From contig JADCBH010000078.1 in NCBI GenBank assembly GCA_020253595.1, forward strand, positions 1 through 8,201: 8,201 nt of DNA, in the 5' to 3' direction. Numbering within the stretch: position 1 is the first letter of the stretch; every line of letters starts with the position of its first letter. Below the pieces are notes generated by a model that did not search any database, was not told the origin of the DNA, and worked only from the letters and a program-made list of their open reading frames with translations. The stretch is from Brevundimonas sp. (GTDB taxonomy: Bacteria; Pseudomonadota; Alphaproteobacteria; Caulobacterales; Caulobacteraceae). Shown here piece by piece: positions 1 to 6,443 of the stretch. Made by a program: the position numbers and the translations under genes.

Positions 1-255
1 CTCCGATGGCTCCCGAGGCAAAGGCCCCTGGCAAACGGATCCGGAGCTCCCGCTCCAACCGCTTCCGCCGCAGCAAGCTCGCAAGGCCTTGCGCCCTTCC
101 CAAGCGACGGAACCGGGAGAAAGTGTACGGCCATCTTCAATGAGGGCGAGCTCAACGCGTCTCAATCGACGCTGGCGCTGAATTCGTTCGCGAAATCCGG
201 GCGAGTTTGGATGATTGGGAAAAATAGCATGCTCAGCGCGGGCGCGGGACGTACG
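1..255. other. Leading non-coding stretch, no gene supported
   Basis: I find no convincing gene here. One plus-strand frame stays open from the window edge to a TGA at 298-300. It runs straight through the phasin terminator, shows no recognisable protein family, and lacks the strong G/C bias at third positions seen in the real genes. A minus-strand frame from an ATG at 134 is open to the edge but has no ribosome binding site and looks low in information. Part of the stretch around 205-230 is visibly less GC-rich than the rest of the window, which fits intergenic DNA. No repeat, tRNA or promoter could be recognised with confidence. Confidence 0.5.
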
Positions 256-288
256 AAAAAGGCCCCCGGATCGCTCCGGAGGCCCCTC
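256..288 (-). terminator. Intrinsic terminator of the phasin gene
   Basis: Read on the minus strand, a 10-bp stem (GGCCTCCGGA against TCCGGGGGCC, one G-T wobble) closes a 4-base loop GCGA and is followed at once by TTTTT. The arms lie at 275-284 and 261-270, and the T run at 256-260. It begins 27 bases past the phasin stop codon. On the plus strand the hairpin is not followed by a T run, so it serves the phasin transcript only. Confidence 0.9.
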
Positions 289-311
289 GTCAGGCTATGA
301 GATCTTCAGGC

Positions 312-803
312 TTAGCGAGCGGCCTGGAACTTCTCGACGGTCGCGGTGACGCGCTCGTTGATCGGCTTGAAGCTGTCCTTGACCGAACCGGTCAGGGTCT
401 CGGTCATCTTGGTGACTTCCGAGAGATGGGTTTCCATCGCCGACTTGGCGAAGTTGGTCTGCAGCTCGATCAGCTCCTGGATCGAACGCGCCTGGGCCAT
501 CGACTGGGCGGCGGCGACGCTGTGTTCCCAGCTGGTCTTGGCGTACGACAGGGCCTGGGCCGACAGGGCCTCGGCACCCTTCTGGGCGGCGGTGGCCGAG
601 GCGGTCAGGGCGTCGAGGTTCGACTTGGACTGGGCGGCCAGCTCGGTCAGCGAAGCGGTCGTCTTCTCCATGCCTTCGCGCACGGCCTTGACGCCGGCGG
701 CCTGGACGGTCTCGGCCTGGGCCTTGAACTGCTCGACCTGGGCCTTGGTGGCGGCTTCGGTCTGCTTGACGGTCTTGGTGATGGTCTCGGCGGTGTCAGC
801 CAT
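312..803 (-). CDS. Phasin family protein (PHA granule-associated)
   Basis: This 163-residue protein resembles the phasin_2 family, small amphipathic helical proteins that coat polyhydroxyalkanoate granules in the cytoplasm and limit their size and coalescence. The sequence is almost wholly helical, rich in Ala, Thr, Gln, Glu and Lys, and free of Cys and Pro except near the end. The recognisable core runs from about residue 60 (SNLDALTAS) to residue 150 (DSFKPINERV), followed by the typical tail TVEKFQAAR. There is no signal peptide. The start at 803 is chosen because AGGAG (811-815) lies 7 bases upstream and the protein then begins MADTAETITK, as phasins often do. An upstream in-frame ATG at 929 would add 42 non-phasin-like residues overlapping the promoter. 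The gene has its own promoter and terminator, so it is monocistronic. Family assignment is firm. No PHA synthase or depolymerase gene is visible to confirm the pathway. Confidence 0.92.
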   Translation of the reverse strand: MADTAETITKTVKQTEAATKAQVEQFKAQAETVQAAGVKAVREGMEKTTASLTELAAQSKSNLDALTASATAAQKGAEALSAQALSYAKTSWEHSVAAAQSMAQARSIQELIELQTNFAKSAMETHLSEVTKMTETLTGSVKDSFKPINERVTATVEKFQAAR

Positions 804-810
804 GTGAAGT

Positions 811-815
811 CTCCT
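811..815 (-). promoter_or_regulatory. Shine-Dalgarno of the phasin gene
   Basis: AGGAG on the minus strand lies 7 bases upstream of the ATG at 803. It decides between this start and the in-frame ATG at 929, which has no comparable site. Confidence 0.85.
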
Positions 816-828
816 GAACTCTGTTGGA

Positions 829-845
829 TCGCGGTTGGCCCGCGA
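829..845 (-). promoter_or_regulatory. Hairpin in the phasin mRNA leader
   Basis: TCGCGG (829-834) and CCGCGA (840-845) form a perfect 6-bp GC-rich stem with a 5-base loop. It lies inside the predicted phasin leader, 13 bases upstream of the Shine-Dalgarno. It does not cover the ribosome binding site, so a role in mRNA stability is more likely than a translational switch. The hairpin is seen in the sequence. Its function is inference. Confidence 0.4.
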
Positions 846-878
846 GAATCTTTTCACCCCTGCTGAGGCGATGTGGCT

Positions 879-907
879 CATATGATGCAAGTGCGAAGGC
901 AGGTCAA
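879..907 (-). promoter_or_regulatory. Predicted housekeeping promoter of the phasin gene
   Basis: On the minus strand TTGACC (907-902) is followed after 17 bases by CATATG (884-879), or after 16 by TCATAT. The spacing is right for a primary sigma factor. It also fits the Caulobacter-type pattern TTGACnn, about 12 bases, GCnnnAnn (here GCATCATA). The transcript would start near 872, giving a leader of roughly 69 bases that contains the hairpin at 829-845. No other candidate near the phasin start is as good. Confidence 0.6.
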
Positions 908-914
908 GATGTTT

Positions 915-929
915 TTGTGCATCGCACAA
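915..929. promoter_or_regulatory. Perfect inverted repeat, candidate operator upstream of the phasin promoter
   Basis: TTGTGC-ATC-GCACAA is a perfect 6-bp inverted repeat with a 3-base centre. Its edge is 7 bases upstream of the -35 hexamer of the predicted phasin promoter. Phasin genes of alphaproteobacteria are commonly controlled by a PhaR-type regulator that binds GC-containing dyads near the promoter. Assigning this site to PhaR is inference. The position just upstream of -35 would suit an activator or a repressor that also touches the promoter. No second copy of the dyad was noticed in the divergent region. Confidence 0.5.
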
Positions 930-980
930 TCGCTGACCACCTGGCGTTCGCCCATCAGGATTCGTCCGTTCAATTCGACG

Positions 981-1007
981 TTGACGTCTGCTTAACCGAC
1001 ATGAAAC
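981..1007 (+). promoter_or_regulatory. Weak candidate promoter for the carboxypeptidase gene
   Basis: TTGACGT (981-987), then 12 bases, then CATGAAAC (1000-1007) partly matches the Caulobacter housekeeping pattern (TTGACGS, 10-14 bases, GCTANAWC). The -35 is excellent and the -10 matches only in its second half. Transcription would begin near 1013, leaving a leader of about 75 bases. It is the best plus-strand candidate in the divergent region but remains tentative. Confidence 0.35.
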
Positions 1008-1088
1008 TTGCGGCCCTCATGTTAGGCTGACACTTGCGTCGCGCCGGGGGGCCGCCGTCGCGTCAAGAACGGATGAGGCTGTTTGCTG

Positions 1089-2612
1089 ATGATGCGTCTG
1101 CTGTCGAAGGGACTGCTTTGCGAACCGCGACGCGTCGTGGCGCTGCTCCTCATGATCTCGCTTGCCCTGGGCAGCGGCTTCGGTGCCTTGACCAAGGTTC
1201 AGGCACAATCCGGCGAGAACACGCGTTATGCCGCCATCGTCGTGGACGCCACATCGGGCGAGGTGCTGTTCGCCCGCCATGCCGACAGCCGGCGCTTTCC
1301 GGCCTCGATCACCAAGGTGATGACGCTCTACCTCGCCTTCGAAGCGCTGGAGCGTGGCCAGGTCCGGCTTGATGACGTCTTGACCGTGTCGCCCCACGCC
1401 GCCTCCCAGCCGCCGTCGAAGCTTGGGCTGCAGGCTGGTCAGACGATTCGGCTGGACGATGCCATGCGGGCCACCGCCGTTCGTTCGGCCAATGACATGG
1501 CCGTGGTCATCGCCGAACACATTGGGGGCTCCGAGGCCCGCTTCGTCTCCATGATGACGCTCAAGGCCCAGGAACTGGGCATGACCCAGACCCGGTACGC
1601 CAACCCGAACGGCCTGCCCGACAGCCGACAGCTGACCTCGGCGCGCGACCTGGCGATCCTGGCGCGGGCGGTCATGCGGGACTATCCGCAATACTACGCC
1701 TACTTCGGTCAGCATGACTGGGTCTATGACGGGCGCGACTTTCGCAACACCAACGGCCTGCTGCATTCCGGCGACGGCTATGACGGCATAAAGACCGGCT
1801 TCACCAATGCCTCGGGCTACAATCTGGCGGCCTCGGCGGTCCGTGACGGGCGCCGCCTGATCACCATCGTGCTTGGCGGCCGGTCGAGCGCTACCCGTAA
1901 CGCCCATGTTGCCGACCTGATGAACACCGGCTTTGAGGTTGAGCGTCGTCGCGCCGCCGGCGAGCGCATCCAGGTGGCACAGGCCTTCTTCGAAGCCCGT
2001 GGTTTTGGCATCGGCGGGCCGGACACGGGGGCACCAGTGGCCTATGCGTCGCTGAATGGTGCTCCGACGTCAGAAGACAGTACGGGTCAGGGATCGAACG
2101 CGGTGGCCTATACCTCGCTGAGCGCCGCCTCCGTCCCGCAGCCCACGGCGGTCTCCAATACGCCACCGGCCGGCTATACCCGGGCCACCCCGGCACCGCC
2201 GGCCGCCGTCGAGCGCGCCGAGGTCGCTCCGGCCAGAACCACGGGCAACCTGACCGCAAACCTGAACAGCGGGGTTGCCGGGACCAGCACGCTGAACCGG
2301 AACGCGGCGACGACACCCGCGCGTCCGGCCGCCGCGGCGAACACCCGGCCAGCGGCCCCTGCCCGACCGGCGGCCGAGCGCTGGAGCGTTCAGGTCGGAG
2401 CCTTCCGTGACGAGTCCGTCGCGACCCAGTGGCTGGCCGAGGTCAATCGTCGTTTCCGCAGTCAGTTCTCAAGCGCCGAGCGCACCGTGGCCTCGGCTGC
2501 GGGCTGGCACCGCTCCCGTTTCACAGGCATGTCGGAAGCCGCCGCCCGCGCGGCCTGCGAGGCGCTGGATGCTCGGCGGGTGACCTGCATGGTCGTCCGT
2601 CCCGGCAACTGA
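1089..2612 (+). CDS. D-alanyl-D-alanine carboxypeptidase (peptidase S11) with C-terminal SPOR domain
   Basis: This 507-residue exported enzyme would remove the terminal D-Ala from peptidoglycan pentapeptides in the periplasm. Residues 1-39 are a signal peptide: Arg14-Arg15, a hydrophobic core around 16-35, and a likely cleavage after VQA. The three active-site motifs of serine penicillin-binding proteins are present and in order: SITK at 73-76 (nucleophile Ser73, Lys76), SAN at 133-135 and KTG at 235-237. The catalytic domain ends near residue 285. The extra beta domain of E. coli PBP5 is not recognisable. Instead a low-complexity Ala/Pro/Thr linker (about 311-430) leads to a SPOR domain (about 431-505, beginning WSVQVGAFRDES), which in other proteins binds glycan strands lacking stem peptides at the division septum. 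The ATG at 1089 is favoured by GAGG at 1075-1078, 10 bases upstream. ATG 1092 and TTG 1083 are in the same frame. The gene diverges from the phasin gene and converges on the gene ending at 2617. Confidence 0.95.
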   Translation: MMRLLSKGLLCEPRRVVALLLMISLALGSGFGALTKVQAQSGENTRYAAIVVDATSGEVLFARHADSRRFPASITKVMTLYLAFEALERGQVRLDDVLTVSPHAASQPPSKLGLQAGQTIRLDDAMRATAVRSANDMAVVIAEHIGGSEARFVSMMTLKAQELGMTQTRYANPNGLPDSRQLTSARDLAILARAVMRDYPQYYAYFGQHDWVYDGRDFRNTNGLLHSGDGYDGIKTGFTNASGYNLAASAVRDGRRLITIVLGGRSSATRNAHVADLMNTGFEVERRRAAGERIQVAQAFFEARGFGIGGPDTGAPVAYASLNGAPTSEDSTGQGSNAVAYTSLSAASVPQPTAVSNTPPAGYTRATPAPPAAVERAEVAPARTTGNLTANLNSGVAGTSTLNRNAATTPARPAAAANTRPAAPARPAAERWSVQVGAFRDESVATQWLAEVNRRFRSQFSSAERTVASAAGWHRSRFTGMSEAAARAACEALDARRVTCMVVRPGN

Positions 2613-2616
2613 TCCT

Positions 2617-3048
2617 TCAACGCTTCCGAAAGCGCGCCGCCTCGGCGGCGAGACCGGAGCCCCAGGCGTCGCGCGTCTCGGACGGCTCTGGCACAAAGGG
2701 GGCCTCGGGCAACCGGCCGGCGACGCCGCGCATGGCCAGGGCAAGCGGTTCAGCCATCTGACCGAGCATTCTGAGGGGTCGGCCCTTGGCGTCGCACACG
2801 TCCCAGCCTTCGGCTTCGAAGAGGTCGGCCAGTTCTCGGGGCGACAGGCGTTCGATGCCGTCCCAGTCGTCGGGCCGTGGGGCTGCTTCCGCTTCCGCAC
2901 CGGTCAGACCAAACAGATCCGTCAGACAGGCATCGACCTCGGGGAACTCATCGCGGCGAAGCGGGTCGGCATAGCCGGGCTTCATCAGGGCCTTGGCCTC
3001 AAGGTCGGCGACACCGGGCAGGTCGATGAGACGGCGGATCTGGGTCAT
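2617..3048 (-). CDS. Hypothetical protein of unknown function
   Basis: I do not recognise a family for this 143-residue protein. It is acidic and probably soluble, with no signal peptide or membrane segment. It is rich in Ala, Leu, Glu, Asp and Arg. A Pro/Asp/Trp patch (PRPDDWDGIERLSPRELADL) at about residues 57-76 and a single Cys at about residue 84 stand out, and the tail is basic (ARFRKR). It starts 38 bases after the glycosidase stop on the same strand, so it could be cotranscribed, though nothing links it functionally to sugar uptake. The ATG at 3048 has GGAGG at 3062-3066, a long 13 bases away, and a weaker CAGGG nearer. Its stop is 4 bp from that of the convergent carboxypeptidase gene. 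Length, codon use and the clean start support a real gene. Confidence 0.75.
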   Translation of the reverse strand: MTQIRRLIDLPGVADLEAKALMKPGYADPLRRDEFPEVDACLTDLFGLTGAEAEAAPRPDDWDGIERLSPRELADLFEAEGWDVCDAKGRPLRMLGQMAEPLALAMRGVAGRLPEAPFVPEPSETRDAWGSGLAAEAARFRKR

Positions 3049-3086
3049 GGGCCCTGTCTACCCTCCGCGCCTACCCGTAGGAACTG

Positions 3087-6000
3087 TCAGCGAAGCTCGA
3101 TCCGTCGCGCTCCCGCCGGGATCGACAGGTCGTGACCCGTCCAGGAGGCCGCGCGGCCGTCGATGCGGACCCGCTGCGGAGGGGTCTCGTTCTCCGGCCA
3201 GCGCAAGACAAAGCCGCCCGGAGGTATCGCCTCGCCGCTCAGGGTCAGCAAGGTGACGCCCGCCCGACGACGCAGGCTGTAAGATAGCCCGCCGTAGGGC
3301 GTCCGCACATTTCGCAGGCCAATCCCCGTTGGGCTATCGATCCAGCGCATCGGCAGACCGGCCGCCAGGATCAGGGCATTGTCCGCGTCCCGCTCATAGA
3401 CGAACAGATCCAGCGCAGAGCGGATGTAGTCCGAGCTGATCCAGGCATGGGGCATGTCGCCGATGAACCGCGGCTCGCGCAGATCGCGTCCCACGACCTC
3501 GGCCCAGCCGTTCCAGGCACTCGGGCGGCGGTCGGCGAAGAAGAAGTCCAGCGCCTCAAGAGCCCGCTCACGCTGTCCCAGCCGGACCAGAGCGCCGACA
3601 TTGCGGAGCTCATAGGGTGTATAGTCACGCCAGGCCGCGCGGTTCGCGGCTCGGGCCTCGAAGTTTGCCCAGTAGCGCTCGAAGGTGTTGGTCAACAGGG
3701 TCTGCGGCAGCTGGTCCTGAAGTCCGCCGGGTGACAGGCCGATGGTGGTCGAGGTGGCGTCGAAGTCGCCCCGGTCGGCCGCGCCCGCGATCCAGTCGAT
3801 GTTGTGGTGCGCCGACGTCGTTTCGATGGAGGCGAGGACGTCGGTCAGGAACTGCTGACGAGCCGCGTCGTAGCGTTCGGCGACGGAGGTGTCCCCTAGG
3901 GTACGGGCGATGAAGACGGCATCGCGATAGCCGAGCAGGCCCCAGAAGTTGTCCCAGTTCGACCAGGCCGGTCGGTCCGAATATCCCTCATGACTGATCG
4001 ACGGGGGAAGCAGGCCGTAGAAGTGTCGCCGATCGGGCGTCTGGTTCTCGGACGTACGCGTGGAGGCGCGAAGCTCGTCCATGTAGCGGATCGCCCCCTG
4101 AACCTGGGGCCACACGGCGCGAAGCTGGGTCTCGTCGCCGGTGTAGCGGTAGGTCTCGGCCGCCAGGAAGACGAACTCGCCGTGGCTGTCGTTCTCGGGC
4201 ACGGGATCGGCACCGCGCGCATCCACGCAACAGGGGACCTTGCCGTTGTCGAAGACGAAGGGGGCGTACCAGGCGAGATAGTCCTGGCTGAGCGCGGCGT
4301 GACCCAGGCGATTGAGGCCTTCGGCCATCATGGCCCCATCACGGATCCAGGAGCGGTTGTAGCTGCGCGTGCCCGGCTGGAGGATCGGGCCCTGACGCGA
4401 CATCAGCATATGAGCGAGCGAGGACTTCATCGTGTCCTCGATCCGCTGGGCCTCGGGCGGGAGGATCAGCTCGAAACGATCCAGCTTCTCGCGCCATGTG
4501 GCCGCGATGCGATCCTGGACAGTATCGAGGGCGGCTTTCACCGATCCCGTGGCCGGAAGCGCGGGTGCCTGGCCGGCCAGCGTCGTCACCCAGCCGACGG
4601 TGCGGGTCTCGCCGGGGGCGAGCGTTACGGTCCAGGTGAGGGCCCCGGCCATCAGGCCGGTTCGGTCGGATTCGACAGCGGCGTCGCGCGGGGCGTCCGG
4701 ACCACGGGCGAGCAGGCTCTGGGGATCGGCGCCCGCATGGAACGTCGCCAGCCGGGCGTCGTCCGGCTGGACCAGGGTGCGGACGCGCAGCGCGTCGTTC
4801 AGGACCAGTTCGGCCCCGTTCCACTGGATTTGCTCCAACGGCGAGGCGCCGCCGGGCACGGCGAGGAACTGAACCGGGCCGTTGACCTGCATCGGCCGCG
4901 CCATGAGGGCCAGCGTGAGCGTGCGTTCGCGCGCGGAGGTGTTGGTCAGGTCGTAGCGACCGTAAAGCGAGGCGGCGTCCGGCGAGCCTTCGGCCATGGC
5001 GGTGACCCTCAACGTCCAATCGTCATGGGTCCAGGTTACGGTCGGGATGGGCAGGTCGCCGTCGATCAGGGCCTGTTCGATGCGGGCGTCGGCCCAGGTG
5101 ACCAGCCGACCGTTGTCCAGCACGAAGGGTTCGATAGAGGGACCGCCGCGCCTCAGCTCGATGGCACCGTCCTCCGAGATCAGGCCGCTCTCGCCGCCCC
5201 CGTCGACGCCGACAAGGGTCCAGTAGGGCTGTTCACCCCGGAAACCGCGCGGATACAGCCCCCGTCGGCTGCGGTCGGCGATTGCGGTGAGGAAAGCCGT
5301 GCGGCTCTGACCGAACGACAGGGGCTCGATGCGCAGGTCGGACAGGCCATAGGCAGCGCGCGCACCGTCGCGCGCGCCGAAGCCCGCCCCCATCTGACCC
5401 GACGCGGGCGCGCTCCGGGGTTCGAGAAGGTCGAGACGGAGCCAGCGAGCGGAGGCCTCAGTCGTCATCAGCCAGTCCGTGCCGCCGTCGGAGCCATCGA
5501 CCCGGGTGAGCTCGCGCCACTGGCGGCGGTCCGAAGAGGCCAGCAGGCGGTAACGGGACGCGGCGCGCCCCTCGACCCAGTTGAGGGCCAGGCCGCCGAA
5601 CTCACGTTCGTAACCGAGGTCGAGGGTCAAGGACTGCGGACCGGCACCCTGTGTGATCCATGCGCTTCTTGGGTCGTCATCGACAGCCAACGACGCCGTT
5701 GAGTTTCCATCTTCGCTCGACGCCTCGGCCACCGGGCGCGGCGGGACCGATGGCTCCGGCGGCAGAGTACGAAGCGTCAGGTCGTCGACCTCGATGAAGC
5801 CCTGACCGCCCTCCCCGGCCACGACGACGAACTCAATCCGCTCGGCACCCCGAAAGGTGCGGTCGGAGTTGGGGCCCCAGGCCCAGATGATCTGCCGGCG
5901 CTTGATCACCACCTCGGTCCATTCACCCGGGAAATCGAAGCGGGCCAGCTGGCGCCAGTGGACGTTCTCGCCCGACGCGTCGGTGAACTTGATCTCGAAG

Positions 6001-6443
6001 GTGTTGGTCGGCCCCTCGCCCCGCACCCGGAAGCGGATTTCGTAGTTCTCGGGAGCCTCGAACGACAGCGAGCGGGCGGCGAAAGCGTAGCCGGAACGAC
6101 CGTTGAAATCGTAGTCCAGCCGGATCGCCTGACCGCGAGTGCCGTCAACGGAGCGAATGGTGGAGGACACGTCGGTGGAGGCACCGGCCGTCCAGGGTGA
6201 CAGGTCCTCGAAGGCGTCGAGAGTGCGGCTGGATTGGGCGTGGGCGGGGGCGGCAAGGAGGAAAAAGGCGACCAGAAGCACCGCTAATCCTCCCCCGTTG
6301 GGGGAGGTGGATGGGAGCCCTTGCGAGCAGACGGAGGGGGCCAGCCGCAACTGGCGTCGTGTGGCCCAAGCCCCCTCCGTCTCCTTCGCTGCGCTTCGGA
6401 TCCACCTCCCCCAACGGGGGAGGATTTGGGTGTGCGTGCTCAT
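3087..6443 (-). CDS. Exported multidomain putative six-hairpin glycoside hydrolase with carbohydrate-binding domains
   Basis: From the ATG at 6443 this is 1118 residues. Residues 7-53 come from a palindromic DNA element. Residues 54-69 (AVLLVAFFLLAAPAHA) are a signal-peptide core ending in an AHA cleavage motif. Next come a jelly-roll carbohydrate-binding-like domain (about 73-226), an F5/8-type-C (discoidin, CBM32-like) domain (about 238-374), a beta-sandwich (about 395-620), an alpha/alpha-barrel of six-hairpin glycosidase type (about 635-1030) and a short beta tail. Marks of the barrel are SYNRSWIRDGAMM (694-706), ENDSHGEF (750-757), SHEGYSDRPAWSNWDNFWG (817-835) and DMPHAWISSDYI (996-1007). 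Glu819 and Glu982 are candidate catalytic acids, an inference only. The GH family and substrate are not known to me. The ATG overlaps the upstream permease stop (ATGA), with GGGAG at 6453-6457. A GTG at 6281 preceded by GGAGG is an alternative start and would give 1064 residues. It probably acts in the periplasm or outside the cell, feeding the transporter encoded upstream. Confidence 0.85.
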   Translation of the reverse strand: MSTHTQILPRWGRWIRSAAKETEGAWATRRQLRLAPSVCSQGLPSTSPNGGGLAVLLVAFFLLAAPAHAQSSRTLDAFEDLSPWTAGASTDVSSTIRSVDGTRGQAIRLDYDFNGRSGYAFAARSLSFEAPENYEIRFRVRGEGPTNTFEIKFTDASGENVHWRQLARFDFPGEWTEVVIKRRQIIWAWGPNSDRTFRGAERIEFVVVAGEGGQGFIEVDDLTLRTLPPEPSVPPRPVAEASSEDGNSTASLAVDDDPRSAWITQGAGPQSLTLDLGYEREFGGLALNWVEGRAASRYRLLASSDRRQWRELTRVDGSDGGTDWLMTTEASARWLRLDLLEPRSAPASGQMGAGFGARDGARAAYGLSDLRIEPLSFGQSRTAFLTAIADRSRRGLYPRGFRGEQPYWTLVGVDGGGESGLISEDGAIELRRGGPSIEPFVLDNGRLVTWADARIEQALIDGDLPIPTVTWTHDDWTLRVTAMAEGSPDAASLYGRYDLTNTSARERTLTLALMARPMQVNGPVQFLAVPGGASPLEQIQWNGAELVLNDALRVRTLVQPDDARLATFHAGADPQSLLARGPDAPRDAAVESDRTGLMAGALTWTVTLAPGETRTVGWVTTLAGQAPALPATGSVKAALDTVQDRIAATWREKLDRFELILPPEAQRIEDTMKSSLAHMLMSRQGPILQPGTRSYNRSWIRDGAMMAEGLNRLGHAALSQDYLAWYAPFVFDNGKVPCCVDARGADPVPENDSHGEFVFLAAETYRYTGDETQLRAVWPQVQGAIRYMDELRASTRTSENQTPDRRHFYGLLPPSISHEGYSDRPAWSNWDNFWGLLGYRDAVFIARTLGDTSVAERYDAARQQFLTDVLASIETTSAHHNIDWIAGAADRGDFDATSTTIGLSPGGLQDQLPQTLLTNTFERYWANFEARAANRAAWRDYTPYELRNVGALVRLGQRERALEALDFFFADRRPSAWNGWAEVVGRDLREPRFIGDMPHAWISSDYIRSALDLFVYERDADNALILAAGLPMRWIDSPTGIGLRNVRTPYGGLSYSLRRRAGVTLLTLSGEAIPPGGFVLRWPENETPPQRVRIDGRAASWTGHDLSIPAGARRIELR
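6282..6293 (-). promoter_or_regulatory. Alternative Shine-Dalgarno at the edge of the palindromic element
   Basis: On the minus strand the outer end of the element gives GGAGG (6289-6293), exactly 7 bases before an in-frame GTG (6281-6279). That GTG would begin MLLVAFFLLAAPAHAQ, a very short signal peptide with no basic N-region. The element could thus supply a second ribosome entry site for the glycosidase. The spacing is ideal, but whether the start is used is unknown. Confidence 0.4.
6286..6426. repeat. 141-bp palindromic repeat element inserted in frame in the glycosidase gene
   Basis: The element has perfect 27-bp terminal inverted repeats at 6286-6312 and 6400-6426. Each arm is itself a hairpin, CCTCCCCC-GTT-GGGGGAGG in the left arm. 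A second inverted pair of 11 bp (ACGGAGGGGGC at 6331-6341, complement at 6370-6380) nests inside, and the centre contains CCAG-6 bases-CTGG. No target duplication is evident at the ends. Its length is exactly 47 codons, and reading all six frames inside it shows no stop codon, so it can sit in a gene in either orientation. The G/C-run arms joined by CGAAGCGCAGCGAAGGAGACGG-like sequence resemble dispersed intergenic palindromes of Caulobacterales and related genomes. That resemblance is from memory, and copies elsewhere cannot be seen here. Confidence 0.9.

Noticed and set aside
804..929. Extended N-terminus for the phasin from an ATG at 929
   Set aside because: It would place the coding region over the predicted promoter, leader hairpin and half of the operator. 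The added 42 residues are not phasin-like, and the ATG at 803 has a strong ribosome binding site.
846..963. Two GANTC sites (846-850 and 959-963) as CcrM methylation signals
   Set aside because: Two sites in a 285-bp region is close to chance and neither overlaps a promoter hexamer, so no regulatory claim is made.
992..1006. Possible CtrA box (TTAACC followed by GAAAC)
   Set aside because: Only the first half matches the TTAA-N7-TTAA pattern. The second half lacks TTAA, so this is probably chance.
1017..1907. Minus-strand open frame of 296 codons opposite the carboxypeptidase
   Set aside because: It lies over the S11 domain with intact SITK, SAN and KTG motifs on the other strand. The translation is Gly/Arg/His-rich without family features.
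3049..3086. Small inverted repeat CCTAC/GTAGG between the glycosidase and the unknown gene as a terminator
   Set aside because: The stem is 5 bp at most with a 2-base loop and no T run, so it is too weak to call.
3990..5702. Long plus-strand open frame of 570 codons opposite the glycosidase gene
   Set aside because: It is the antisense of a gene with clear domains. Its Gly/Arg/Asp-rich translation has no recognisable motif and it lacks a proper ribosome binding site. Long antisense frames are expected at this GC content.
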